Shown in pieces: positions 17,777 to 26,943 of a DNA stretch of 64,000 bases (the stretch's first letter is position 1; each line of letters starts with the position of its first letter). Source of the stretch: Acidimicrobiaceae bacterium (GTDB lineage: Bacteria > Actinomycetota > Acidimicrobiia > Acidimicrobiales > Aldehydirespiratoraceae); assembly GCA_009843735.1 (NCBI GenBank), contig VYCW01000118.1:1-64000 (forward strand), given 5' to 3'. The translations under genes were made by a program, and so were the position numbers. The notes under the pieces were generated by a model. It did no database searches. It saw only the letters and a program-made list of their open reading frames with translations, and was not told where the DNA came from.

Positions 17777-19051
17777 TCAGATCTGGGTCTGCTGGCTGAG
17801 GAACGACCGCTCGGCGAGGCCGTGCCACTCCGCGATGCCGTCGCGGAAGGCGCGCCACGGTCCGAGGATCCGCGCGAAGTTCGCGTCGTCGCCGGCCACG
17901 GTGTCGAGCACGTTCTCGGTCTCGGCCTTGAACGCGGCCATCATGTCGGCCGGGAACTCGCGGATCTGGGCGAACCCCTTGATGGTCTGCAGGTCCCGCT
18001 GGTTGAGCACGTCGTAGGTCGCCATGGTGTTCATGTTGGCGTCCGCGGCTGCGCACCGGATGACGGCCTGGTACTCGGGGGGCAGGTCGTTCCAGAGGTC
18101 GAGGTTGAACTGCACCTCGACCGCGGTGCCCGGCTCCCACCAGCCCGGGTGGTAGTAGTACAGGTCGCCCTGGAACTGGTCGAGACCGAGGATCAGATCG
18201 TCGGTCGGGCCGACGAACTCGGCTCCGTCGATGGCGCCGGTCTGGATCGCCTGGAGGATCTCGCCGCCGGCCAGCGTGACCTGCTCACCGCCGAGGTTCT
18301 CCAGCACCCGTCCGGCCAGGCCGGGGATACGCATCTTCAGGCCGTTGAGGTCGTCGACCGACTGGAGCTCCTTGGTGAACCAGCCGCCCATCTGGCAGCC
18401 GGTCGCACCCGCGGGGAAGGAGATGGTCCCGTGCTCCTCCGCGTAGAACTCGTTGAGGATCTCGATGCCTCCGCCCTGGTACAGCCAGGCGTTCTGCTGG
18501 CGCTGGGTGAGGCCGAAGGGCACCGCGGTGCCGAACTGCTGAACCGGGCTGAGACCCACGTAGTAGTAGGACGCGGTGTGGCCCACCTGGGCGCCGCCGT
18601 CACGCACGACAGGGAGCACCTCGAGGCCGCCGGCGATCTCGCCCGCGGGGCGGGGGTTGATCTTGAAGCGGCCGCCGGTGAGCTGGCTCACCCTCTCGGC
18701 GAAGAACTGGGCCGACCCGAACAGCGTCACCAGCGCAGTGGGCCAACTGGTGGCCATCTCCCACTCGATCTCGGGACCCTGGGCTGTCACGGCTACGGTG
18801 TCGCTCGCCGTAGTGGTCGTCGCGGCGGCGGTAGTGGTGGTGGCCGCTCCGTCGTCGGGGGCGGCGGCCGGAGCGGGCGCTTCCTCGTCGTCCCCGCACG
18901 CGGCCAGGATCGCAGATGCGGCCGCAAACCCGGCGACGCCGAGGCCGCCCTTTATGAAACCCCGCCGAGCCAGACTCGAAGAACCGGCCTCGTCGAGGAT
19001 CATGTCCACAGCCGGACCGTCGGTCGCGGTCGAGCTTGCTTCTTGAGTCAC
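17777..19051 (-). CDS. TRAP transporter substrate-binding lipoprotein (DctP family)
   Basis: Extracytoplasmic receptor that delivers a carboxylate-type substrate to the DctQM permease encoded just upstream. A twin-arginine motif (RRGFIK at about 29-34) is followed by a hydrophobic stretch and a lipobox ending LAAC (Cys52), so the protein is probably Tat-exported and lipid-anchored. An acidic, Ala/Thr-rich linker (about 53-90) leads into the DctP fold. Start choice: an ATG at 19066 is possible, but the bases after it (GGAGGGAAACGAA) form an excellent ribosome site for GTG 19051, which I prefer (424 residues). The family resembles mannitol/chloroaromatic and 2-oxoacid TRAP receptors; the true ligand is unknown. 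Confidence 0.88.
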   Translation of the reverse strand: MTQEASSTATDGPAVDMILDEAGSSSLARRGFIKGGLGVAGFAAASAILAACGDDEEAPAPAAAPDDGAATTTTAAATTTTASDTVAVTAQGPEIEWEMATSWPTALVTLFGSAQFFAERVSQLTGGRFKINPRPAGEIAGGLEVLPVVRDGGAQVGHTASYYYVGLSPVQQFGTAVPFGLTQRQQNAWLYQGGGIEILNEFYAEEHGTISFPAGATGCQMGGWFTKELQSVDDLNGLKMRIPGLAGRVLENLGGEQVTLAGGEILQAIQTGAIDGAEFVGPTDDLILGLDQFQGDLYYYHPGWWEPGTAVEVQFNLDLWNDLPPEYQAVIRCAAADANMNTMATYDVLNQRDLQTIKGFAQIREFPADMMAAFKAETENVLDTVAGDDANFARILGPWRAFRDGIAEWHGLAERSFLSQQTQI

Positions 19052-19201
19052 TTCGTTTCCCTCCATAGGTTGACTATTGCGCCGCCGCCAGCCGCCTCCC
19101 AGGCGCCGTCGGCCCTGACAGGTGCCACCGGCGTGGGCCGGACAATACACCAACGTCTGGACAGGTGTCGAGAAGAATCTGTCCCAGTCGCTGCGATCGG
19201 A

Positions 19202-19220
19202 CCCGCCGTCTACCGGCGGG
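19202..19220 (-). terminator. Short GC hairpin between dctM and dctP
   Basis: CCCGCCG and CGGCGGG form a perfect 7-bp stem around a 5-base loop, 31 bp after the dctM stop. There is no T-run, so it may be an mRNA-stabilising or attenuating hairpin that raises receptor over permease expression, not a full terminator. Confidence 0.35.
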
Positions 19221-19250
19221 CGCGCGCCACCGTCTCGGGCGGGCCCGGCG

Positions 19251-20864
19251 TCAACCGAATCGGAACGTGTCGATCGAGGTGTAGGTGATGGCGGGGAAGG
19301 CGGCCAGGATGACCAGAGCCAGCGCCTGCAGGCCCATGAAGGGGAAGGCGCCCTTGTGGATGTCGGCCGTCCTAACCTCCGGCGGTGCCACGCTCTGCAG
19401 GTAGAACAGCGAGAACCCCACCGGCGGCGAGATGAAGGCCATGTTCAGGTTCACCGCCATGAGCACCGCGAACCAGATCTTCTCATCGGGGGTGAACCCG
19501 AGGAAGTCCATGGCCGGCACGAAGATGGGCACCACGATGAAGGTGATCTCGATGAACTCCAGGTTGATTCCCAGCAGGAACACCGCGATCATCGCGATGA
19601 CCACGAAGCCCCACTTCCCGCCGCCGATCGAGGTCAGCCACTCGGAGGTCTGATCGGCGCCCCCGAGCCGCTGGAACACCAGACTGAAGAAGGTCGAGCA
19701 GAACAGCAGCGTCATGACCAGCACGACGACGTTGGCGGTGGAATGGGCTGCGTCCTTGATCGCCTGCCAGTTGAGCCGCCAGCCCGATCTGGTGATGTGG
19801 GTGGCGCCCTCCTTCACCAGCAGATGGTCGAACAGCCAGTTCAACCCCGTCAGCAGCAGCGCTCCGAACACCCCGACTGCGCCCGACTCCGAAGGCGTGG
19901 CGATCCCCGCGAAGATGGACAGCAGCACCCCGAAGATCAGCGCCAGTATGGGCACGATGGCCACCATGACCTCGGCGACCAGCATCCGGGTGTTCAACAG
20001 GACCACATAGAAGACGACGAAGTGGGCCACGGCCACGACGAGTGGCGACCACGCGCTGGCCAGCAAAGCAATTCCGCTCGCTCTGGCTAGCAGCGTCACC
20101 CCACCCACCATCAACGCCAGGATCGCCGCGATCAGCAGCTTCGTTCGCGCCGACGGGTTGCCGGAGAGCGTGCGCTGCTCGGCGGGCATCGCCGGACCCG
20201 TCCTAGGCCTCAGCCACGCCAGCACCAGCACATAGGCGATGTAGAGCCCGCTCAGCAGCAGGCCGGGCAACAGCGCACCCGCGAACAGCCCCAGGATGCC
20301 GACGCCGAGCTGTTGGGCCAGCAGGATGAGCACGATGCTGGGCGGCAGTAGCTGGGCGAGGGTGCCCGAGGCGATGATGGCGCCGGTGGAGAGCTTGTTG
20401 TCGTAGCCGAGTCGCACCATGGCCGGCAGTGAGAGCAGCCCCATCACGATCACCGTGGCCGCCACGACTCCGGTAGCGGCCGCCAGCAGGGTGCCCACCA
20501 CCACCACCGCGGCGGCCACGCCGCCCCGAAGCCGGCCCATGAGCATGCCGAAGGCGTTCAGGAGCCGCTCGGCCATGCCCGACCGTTCGAGGATGCCCCC
20601 CATCAGGACGAACAGCGGCACCGCCAGCAGCGTCGGGTCGCTGATGGCCACGAACCAGCGGCTGGGCAGCGCACTGAGAGCGTTCGAGTCGAAGGCCCCG
20701 ATCGCATCGCCGAGGAATGCGAAGGCGATGGCGGTGCACGCGAAGGAGAAGGCCACGTTGTATCCCGACAGGATCACAAGCATGAACACCCCGAACATGG
20801 TGAGGGCCAGGAAGACGCCCGCGTCCACGCCGAGGATGGTCTCCAAGGCGAGCACTCCGACCAC
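19251..20864 (-). CDS. dctM: TRAP transporter large permease (DctM)
   Basis: Sodium-driven import channel subunit of a TRAP transporter, 537 residues with about 12-14 hydrophobic segments. DctM signatures include an amphipathic [17 protein letters not shown] (about 75-95) and the helix-turn segment [19 protein letters not shown] (about 165-185). It begins 3 bp after the dctQ stop codon and is followed by the receptor gene, giving the order Q-M-P. Length is somewhat above the usual 425-450 because of an inserted hydrophobic region around 230-330, seen in the large-permease branch paired with longer DctQ proteins. Confidence 0.9.
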   Translation of the reverse strand: MVGVLALETILGVDAGVFLALTMFGVFMLVILSGYNVAFSFACTAIAFAFLGDAIGAFDSNALSALPSRWFVAISDPTLLAVPLFVLMGGILERSGMAERLLNAFGMLMGRLRGGVAAAVVVVGTLLAAATGVVAATVIVMGLLSLPAMVRLGYDNKLSTGAIIASGTLAQLLPPSIVLILLAQQLGVGILGLFAGALLPGLLLSGLYIAYVLVLAWLRPRTGPAMPAEQRTLSGNPSARTKLLIAAILALMVGGVTLLARASGIALLASAWSPLVVAVAHFVVFYVVLLNTRMLVAEVMVAIVPILALIFGVLLSIFAGIATPSESGAVGVFGALLLTGLNWLFDHLLVKEGATHITRSGWRLNWQAIKDAAHSTANVVVLVMTLLFCSTFFSLVFQRLGGADQTSEWLTSIGGGKWGFVVIAMIAVFLLGINLEFIEITFIVVPIFVPAMDFLGFTPDEKIWFAVLMAVNLNMAFISPPVGFSLFYLQSVAPPEVRTADIHKGAFPFMGLQALALVILAAFPAITYTSIDTFRFG

Positions 20865-20867
20865 CGG

Positions 20868-21680
20868 CTACTCGATCCGCTGGGGGGTGTCGCGTTCCAC
20901 GATGTCGCCGTAGTCGTCCCGGCCGATCAGGACGAACCCGGTCTTGATGACCTCGGCCATCAGCTGCAGGCCGAACAGGCCGAATCCGATCAGCAGGAAC
21001 GCCTTGATCGGACCCACCGGCAGCCCGCCCGCGTCCACCGCCTCCTCCCAGCTCTGCCAGACCCTCCAGCCCGCGGGCCACTCGCCGCTGCCCGCCTTCC
21101 GCCCCAGCGACGAGGCCACATAGCTCTGCAGGATGCGGATGCTCATGAACACGAACGGCAGCAGCAGCACGGTGTGCATGGCGAAGTCGAGGGCCGCCTT
21201 GGTCTTGTTGGAGAAGTTGATCCACCAGAAGTCGATGCGCGGGTTGACGCCGTCGCGGATCCCCACGTTCATGGCCACCAGGAACATGAGCCCGAAGGAC
21301 TGCCAGGCCAGGCTGACGACCTCGCCGATGAGGATGTCCTGCTCCACGTACTCGTTGCTGTAGCGGGTGATCACGTTGAAGAACTGGAGCACGAACACGG
21401 CCCACGCCAGGACCATCGTGATCCGCAACGTGAACGACGGGATGGCCTCGATCCAGATCCGCAGGCGGTTGAGGCCCGAGTGCCAGGCCGACATGGCGAT
21501 CGCGGCCACCAGCAGCGGCCACCACCACCACACGAAGTGGGCAATGAGGTACTGGGTGTCGATGAAAAGATGGGCGAAGAGCGCGGCCAGCAAGGTGCCC
21601 AGCGCCACCCACCCCGACGGGTGCAACCTCCGAAGTAATGACGCGCCGGGCTTCGTCTCCGAGCCAGCCCCGACCGACAT
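20868..21680 (-). CDS. dctQ: TRAP transporter small permease (DctQ)
   Basis: Small membrane subunit of the TRAP transporter, about 270 residues, longer than the usual 160-200. Helices lie near 20-40, 45-65, 80-105, 125-150 and 170-190, and a sixth near 225. The core DctQ segment with a Trp-rich, polar region (RIDFWWINFS) is visible at about 145-155. I use ATG 21680; a GTG at 21692 would add four residues. It is the first gene of the dctQ-dctM-dctP unit and is divergent from the PaaD-like gene, so a promoter probably lies in 21681-21773. Confidence 0.82.
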   Translation of the reverse strand: MSVGAGSETKPGASLLRRLHPSGWVALGTLLAALFAHLFIDTQYLIAHFVWWWWPLLVAAIAMSAWHSGLNRLRIWIEAIPSFTLRITMVLAWAVFVLQFFNVITRYSNEYVEQDILIGEVVSLAWQSFGLMFLVAMNVGIRDGVNPRIDFWWINFSNKTKAALDFAMHTVLLLPFVFMSIRILQSYVASSLGRKAGSGEWPAGWRVWQSWEEAVDAGGLPVGPIKAFLLIGFGLFGLQLMAEVIKTGFVLIGRDDYGDIVERDTPQRIE

Positions 21681-21773
21681 GGTTCGCGACACTAGTGGTT
21701 GGAATCCGGCCTGTCGCTGGCCCTCTCAGCGGAGCACGAGCGTGCCGAGACCGCCGACCGTAGGGTTGGAAGC

Positions 21774-22244
21774 GTGACCGGCAACGTCCGAACGGTCCTG
21801 GCAATCGACGTGATCGACGCGCTGCGAGGCGTGGACGATCCCGAATACCCAGGTGTCAGCGTGGTCGACATGGGCATGATCGCCTCGGCCGAGGTCGCGG
21901 ACCGGCGGGCCACGGTGGAGTTGATCACCACGTTCAGCGGCTGTCCCGCCCACGACGTCATCACCACCGACATCGTCGCCGCGGTCGGCGCGCTCGACGG
22001 CATCGATCATGTCGAGGTGCGGCGCAGCACCGAGCGCTGGGACACTGCGAGGCTCAGCGATCACGCCCGGGCCGTCATGACCCGCGAGTTCACAGTCTCG
22101 GTAGCCCTGCCCGGCAAGCCCACCGAGTGCCCGCGCTGCGGAGCCGCGGCGTTGGTCGAGCAGTCTCCGTTCGGCCCGGCCCGGTGCCGGGCCGTGCACC
22201 GCTGCGGAGCCTGCGGTGAGGTGGTGGAGGTCCTACGATCCTGA
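21774..22244 (+). CDS. PaaD-like protein (MIP18/DUF59 domain plus zinc ribbon)
   Basis: 156 residues from GTG 21774. An N-terminal MIP18-family (DUF59) domain covers about 10-100 with the metal-related motif FSGCPAHD. The C-terminal zinc ribbon has CPRCG and, about 25 residues later, CGACG. This two-part build is that of PaaD (PaaJ), which helps assemble or activate the phenylacetyl-CoA epoxidase. None of paaA, paaB, paaC or paaE is near, so a general iron-sulfur or di-iron maturation role is equally possible. Its last 12 bases overlap the convergent bsaP gene. Confidence 0.78.
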   Translation: MTGNVRTVLAIDVIDALRGVDDPEYPGVSVVDMGMIASAEVADRRATVELITTFSGCPAHDVITTDIVAAVGALDGIDHVEVRRSTERWDTARLSDHARAVMTREFTVSVALPGKPTECPRCGAAALVEQSPFGPARCRAVHRCGACGEVVEVLRS

Positions 22245-22412
22245 AAGGGTCATGCTGCAGCGGCGGCACTTGGCCGTCCAGCCCGCGGGGGTGACGGCGG
22301 TGGCCAGCCAGGTCCCGCACCGGCCGCAGTAGCGGGGCGGGTCCAGTTCGGGCAGGCAGCCGGAGCAGCCGCGACGACCGCAGCCCGGGCAGTACGGCTT
22401 CAGATCGCTCAA
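22233..22412 (-). CDS. bsaP: Biotin synthase auxiliary protein BsaP-like zinc ribbon
   Basis: A 59-residue cysteine-rich protein directly after bioB. The segment PRYCGRCGTWLATAVTPAGW ending in a further CRRC matches the pattern of BsaP, the small partner that supports BioB activity in mycobacteria and relatives. An extra N-terminal cysteine cluster (CPGCGRRGCSGC) is present. No ATG or GTG is available. A TTG at 22412 overlaps the bioB stop codon by four bases (TTGA), which fits translational coupling and is my chosen start. The 3' end overlaps the PaaD-like gene, which runs the other way, by 12 bp. It is short enough to be skipped by many annotation pipelines. Confidence 0.78.
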   Translation of the reverse strand: MSDLKPYCPGCGRRGCSGCLPELDPPRYCGRCGTWLATAVTPAGWTAKCRRCSMTLSGS

Positions 22413-23407
22413 ACCGCGGCCGACAGGCTGCCTATGGGCATGCGCAGGTCGGCGAGCATGTCCAGGTCCTGCTGGGGCGACCGACCCAGAGTGGTCAGGT
22501 AGTTGCCGACGATGAGCGCGTTGATTCCCGATGTCATGCCCATGGCCTGCAGGTCCCGGAGGGTGATCTCGCGGCCGCCGGCGTAGCGCAGGATCACCGA
22601 CGGCAGGGCCAGCCGGAACAGTGCGATCCAGCGGATGGCTTCCAGTGCTCCGACCGGCTTGCGGATCTGCAGCGGCGTGCCGGGGCGGGGATTCAAGAAG
22701 TTGATGGGCACCTCGCAGGGCTCCACGGCCCGGATCTGCTCGATCAGCTCCAGACGCTGCTCGGTGGTCTCGCCCATCCCGAGGAGCACGCCGCAGCACA
22801 GCTCCATGCCGGCCTCACGCACGTAGCTGCAGGTGTCGACACGCTCGTCGAAGCTGTGGGTGGTGACGACCTCGCCGAAGAACGAACGGCTCGTCTCCAG
22901 GTTGTGGTTGTAGCGGTGAACCCCGGCCGCGGCCAGCTCGAAGGCCTGCTCCCGGGTGAGGATCCCGGCGCTGACGGCAACGTTCAGGCCGGTGGAGGCC
23001 GACACCAGCGCCGTCAGCTCGATCAGGCGGTCCATGGTGCGGCGGTCCGGGCCCCGAACGGCCAGCACCATGCAGAACTCGGTGGCCCCGAGCTCCGCGG
23101 TCTGTTGGGCGGCAGCCAGAACCTCCTCGGTGTCCAGGAACGGGGTGGCCTTGACCTGGGTGTCGAATGCGGCCGATTGGCTGCAGAAGTGGCAGTCTTC
23201 GGGGCAACCGCCGGTCTTGGCCGACAGGATGCCCTCCACTTCCACGGTCGGGCCGGCCCAGGCCAGGCGCACCTCGTGGGCCAGCGAGGCGAGCGAGGGC
23301 ACGGCTGAGTCGTCGACCGCGGCCAGTTCGGCCAGCTCATCGACAGTGAGTTGGCGACGCTCGTCGAGCAGGGCGGCCGAGGCGCGAGCTATGGCAGGCC
23401 CAGTCAC
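22409..23407 (-). CDS. bioB: Biotin synthase
   Basis: Radical SAM enzyme that inserts sulfur into dethiobiotin, the last step of biotin synthesis; 332 residues. The radical SAM cluster motif is CPEDCHFCSQS at about 68-78. Other family segments are YNHNLETS (about 167), GVLLGMGET, and NFLNPRPGTPL near 240. No other bio gene is adjacent, so biotin precursors are made elsewhere or imported. It is followed by the coupled bsaP gene and lies 45 bp downstream of a Liv-type receptor gene. Confidence 0.95.
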   Translation of the reverse strand: MTGPAIARASAALLDERRQLTVDELAELAAVDDSAVPSLASLAHEVRLAWAGPTVEVEGILSAKTGGCPEDCHFCSQSAAFDTQVKATPFLDTEEVLAAAQQTAELGATEFCMVLAVRGPDRRTMDRLIELTALVSASTGLNVAVSAGILTREQAFELAAAGVHRYNHNLETSRSFFGEVVTTHSFDERVDTCSYVREAGMELCCGVLLGMGETTEQRLELIEQIRAVEPCEVPINFLNPRPGTPLQIRKPVGALEAIRWIALFRLALPSVILRYAGGREITLRDLQAMGMTSGINALIVGNYLTTLGRSPQQDLDMLADLRMPIGSLSAAV

Positions 23408-23452
23408 GCCGATGATCCTACGTGGGCGGGCGGTAGGCCTCCCAGTCGATCA

Positions 23453-25120
23453 TTACGGCTTGAAGCAGGGCTCGTACTCCCAGTTCAAAGCGGTCTCGGA
23501 GGCGTAGGGCCCCTTGATGAGGGTAAAGCCGTTGTTGCTTCCCTCCTCCGACACCGTCACACCCGGCGTGTAACGCGAGAGATCGACGTCGTACAGGTAG
23601 GTCTCACGCACGACGTTACTGTTGGGGTTTCCGCGCCAACTCTGGTCCGGCGAGAGGTCCTTGAGGTCGACGGTGATCTGGTTGGCCGCCGCCAGCACGC
23701 CGGCCCTGGTGAGGTTGCCGTTGCTGATGGCCTGGTCCAAGATCTGGTGCGCGATGTAGCCCAGGATCCAGCTGACGATGTAGACGTCATCGAACGGCGC
23801 GTCCGGGCGGTACTCGCGCATCCCGCTGATCATGTCCTGCATGCCCTCCGAGTCTTCGGCGTCCCACAGCACCACATAGGTGGAATGGGTGTAGACGGCG
23901 TCAGCCAGCTCCGCTAGGCCTTCGACGCCGAGCAGGGCCGGGTTCCAGCTGGGTACGTTGCCGGCCCACTGGCCGGTGAAGCCCGCCTGTGCGGCACCGC
24001 CCATCAGGTTCGCGGTCGTGCTGGGGCTGGTGGCCAGCCACACCCAGTCGGCTCCGGACTCGACGATGCGGGTGATGACCGGCGTCAGGTCGGCGCCGGG
24101 GATCACTTGGGCTTGGCCGTCATAGACGATGTTGAGGCCCAGTGCATCGGCCGCGATCTTCGCACCCTGGGCGCCGTCCTCGCCGTAGTCGCCGGGGAAG
24201 CTGACGATGGCGAAGTCGGGGCCGTAGGTCTCCGACATGTACGTCACGCCGTTCATGGCCTCGAGGCAGTAGTTGGTCCCCACCTCGAACACGTTCTTGC
24301 CGATCGAAGGGTCGGCCCACCCCGAGTACCACGAGATCGGGACGGCGACCAGGTTGTCCTCGATGAGCGACTCGGCGGTGGCCGCGGTATGGGGCGAGCC
24401 GACGGACATGCTGAACATCACCACGCTCTGGTCGCCGTCGCCCGCCATGGCCTCATAGTTCTCCAGATGCGTGGGAACGTCATAGCCGTTGTCCATCACA
24501 ACCGGCTCGACCGACCATCCCTGGATCCCGCCTGTGTCGTTGACCCGCTCCCAGTAGGCCAGATGTCCGTCAGTGATCTTGGTTATCAACGGGGCAAAGA
24601 TGCCGGTCAGGTCGGTGTTCAGACCCACCCGGATCGTCTTCGACTCTAGGTCCACGCCGATGTCGTGAGCTATCGCGCCCTCGGCCGCGGCCAGTGCCTC
24701 CTGGGCCTCGGCAACTTCCCCCGCGGCCGCCGCGGCCTCGGCCCGGGCTGCCTCCAGCGTGGCCTGCGCCGCCGCGGCCTCGGCCCGGGCTGCTTCCAGC
24801 GCGGCCTGCGCCTCTGCCTGCTGCTCAGCGCTGGCCTCCGCAGCAGACGCCTCGGCCTCGGCCAGCCTTGCAGCCGCTTCTTCGGCCACCGCCTGGGCCG
24901 CTTCGGCCGCCGCCTGGGCCGCGTCGGCTTCCGCCTGTGCCGCAGCCCTCTCGACTTCAGCCTGCGCCGCAGTCCTCTCCGCTTCAGCCGCCGCAGCCCT
25001 CTCCGCTTCAGCCGCCGCGGCGGCGTCGGCTGCCAACGTGTCCGGCTCATCGTCGCCGCAGGCCGAGGCAACCAGGGCCAAGGCACAGAGGACCACCAGC
25101 ATCCATTTCATGCGTTTCAC
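23453..25120 (-). CDS. Liv-type ABC substrate-binding lipoprotein with Ala/Glu stalk, paralog 1
   Basis: Receptor for the branched-chain-amino-acid class of ABC importer, 555 residues. A lipoprotein signal ends LVASAC (Cys21). A stretch of about 120 residues (29-149) made almost only of Ala, Glu, Gln and Arg follows and should form a long Ala-rich coiled coil. The type I periplasmic-binding fold then starts with IRVGLNTDLTGIF (about 163). The receptor domain is very close to that of the second receptor at 26.9-28.6 kb, including the last residues LNWEYEPCF. It is the last gene of the cluster, 102 bp after livG. Ligand unknown; the neighbouring acyl-CoA synthetase suggests an organic acid. Confidence 0.88.
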   Translation of the reverse strand: MKRMKWMLVVLCALALVASACGDDEPDTLAADAAAAAEAERAAAAEAERTAAQAEVERAAAQAEADAAQAAAEAAQAVAEEAAARLAEAEASAAEASAEQQAEAQAALEAARAEAAAAQATLEAARAEAAAAAGEVAEAQEALAAAEGAIAHDIGVDLESKTIRVGLNTDLTGIFAPLITKITDGHLAYWERVNDTGGIQGWSVEPVVMDNGYDVPTHLENYEAMAGDGDQSVVMFSMSVGSPHTAATAESLIEDNLVAVPISWYSGWADPSIGKNVFEVGTNYCLEAMNGVTYMSETYGPDFAIVSFPGDYGEDGAQGAKIAADALGLNIVYDGQAQVIPGADLTPVITRIVESGADWVWLATSPSTTANLMGGAAQAGFTGQWAGNVPSWNPALLGVEGLAELADAVYTHSTYVVLWDAEDSEGMQDMISGMREYRPDAPFDDVYIVSWILGYIAHQILDQAISNGNLTRAGVLAAANQITVDLKDLSPDQSWRGNPNSNVVRETYLYDVDLSRYTPGVTVSEEGSNNGFTLIKGPYASETALNWEYEPCFKP

Positions 25121-25222
25121 AGTCTCTTCCTCCCTCGGCGAAGGCTACCCGTCGCTCCCGAGCATGGGCCGGATCTTGCGCCTGCGGGCCCGGCCTCCGG
25201 AGCCGATTCCCGGGCGTCCGGA

Positions 25223-26025
25223 TCACTCGGTGACGGACGCGTCCAGTTCCGTGCTACCGAGATAGGCCGCGATCACGTTGGGATCGCGCTGCACCTCGGC
25301 CGGGGATCCCTCGGAAATCCTGCGACCGAAGTCCAGGACCATCACCCGGTCCGCGATATCCATCACTAGGCCCATGTCGTGCTCCACCATCACCAGCGTG
25401 ACTCCCAGCTCGCGGCGGATGTCGAGAATGAACCGGGCCATGTCCTCGGTCTCCTCGAGGTTCATGCCCGCGACCGGCTCGTCGAGCATCAGCAGCTCGG
25501 GATCCATGGCCAGCGCCCGCCCCAGCTCGACCCGCTTCTGGATGCCGTAGGGCAGCAGGGCCACCGGGTGCTTGCGCCAGCCCTCAATCTCCAGGAAGTC
25601 GATGATGTCTTCGACTCTGCGGCGGTGCTCGATCTCCTCGCGCTTGGCCTTGCCGACCCACACCGCGCCGGCCAGGAACGACCCGGTCATCCGGATGTGC
25701 CGGCCGGTCAGCAGGTTGTCGAGCACGGTCATGTGCGAGAACAGCTCGATGTTCTGGAACGTGCGGGCCACCCCGAGCTGGGCCACCCGGTCGGGGCGGG
25801 TGCCCATGATGGAGGTCCCCTTCCAGCGGATGTCGCCCGACTGGGGCCGGTAGACCTGCGAGATCGAGTTGAAGATCGAGGTCTTGCCCGCGCCGTTGGG
25901 ACCGATGATGGCGAATAGCTCTCCCTCCCGGACGTCGAACGACACCGAGTCGATGGCCGTGACCCCGCCGAAGCGCAGGGATATGTCATCCACCTCGAGC
26001 AGGGCGCGGGCCGGCTCGACGGGAC

Positions 26026-26038
<13 letters not shown>
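25223..26038 (-). CDS. livG: ABC transporter ATP-binding protein (LivG)
   Basis: One of the paired cytoplasmic ATPases of the Liv-type importer, 271 residues. Walker A is GPNGAGKTS at about 43-51 and the Walker B region is LLMLDEPVAGMN at about 175. The C-terminal stretch after the H-loop (MVEHDMGLVMDIADRVMVLDFG) is typical of LivG. A canonical LSGG signature is replaced by LLPYGIQKR, as usual for LivG proteins. Its start overlaps the end of livF by 13 bp. Confidence 0.93.
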
Positions 26039-26817
<779 letters not shown>

Positions 26818-26830
26818 TGTCAGCAGTCTT

Positions 26831-26886
26831 GCGAGCGGGGAGGGCCCGAGCGGCCCGTGAGCGAAGCGAACAAGAGCGGGAATCAG
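26831..26886 (+). repeat. Dispersed GC-rich repeat copy between receptor 2 and livF
   Basis: Contains GCCCGAGCGGCCCGTGAGCG followed by AAGCGAACAAGAGCGGGAAT, identical over the core to the copies near 38.2 and 42.4 kb. It lies 13 bp upstream of the livF start on the other strand, inside a probable operon. Confidence 0.85.
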
Positions 26887-26943
26887 GCCCCGGCGGAGCG
26901 GGCCTGCGATCGCAGGGCCGCCCCGCCGGAAGTCCCTAGTGGG

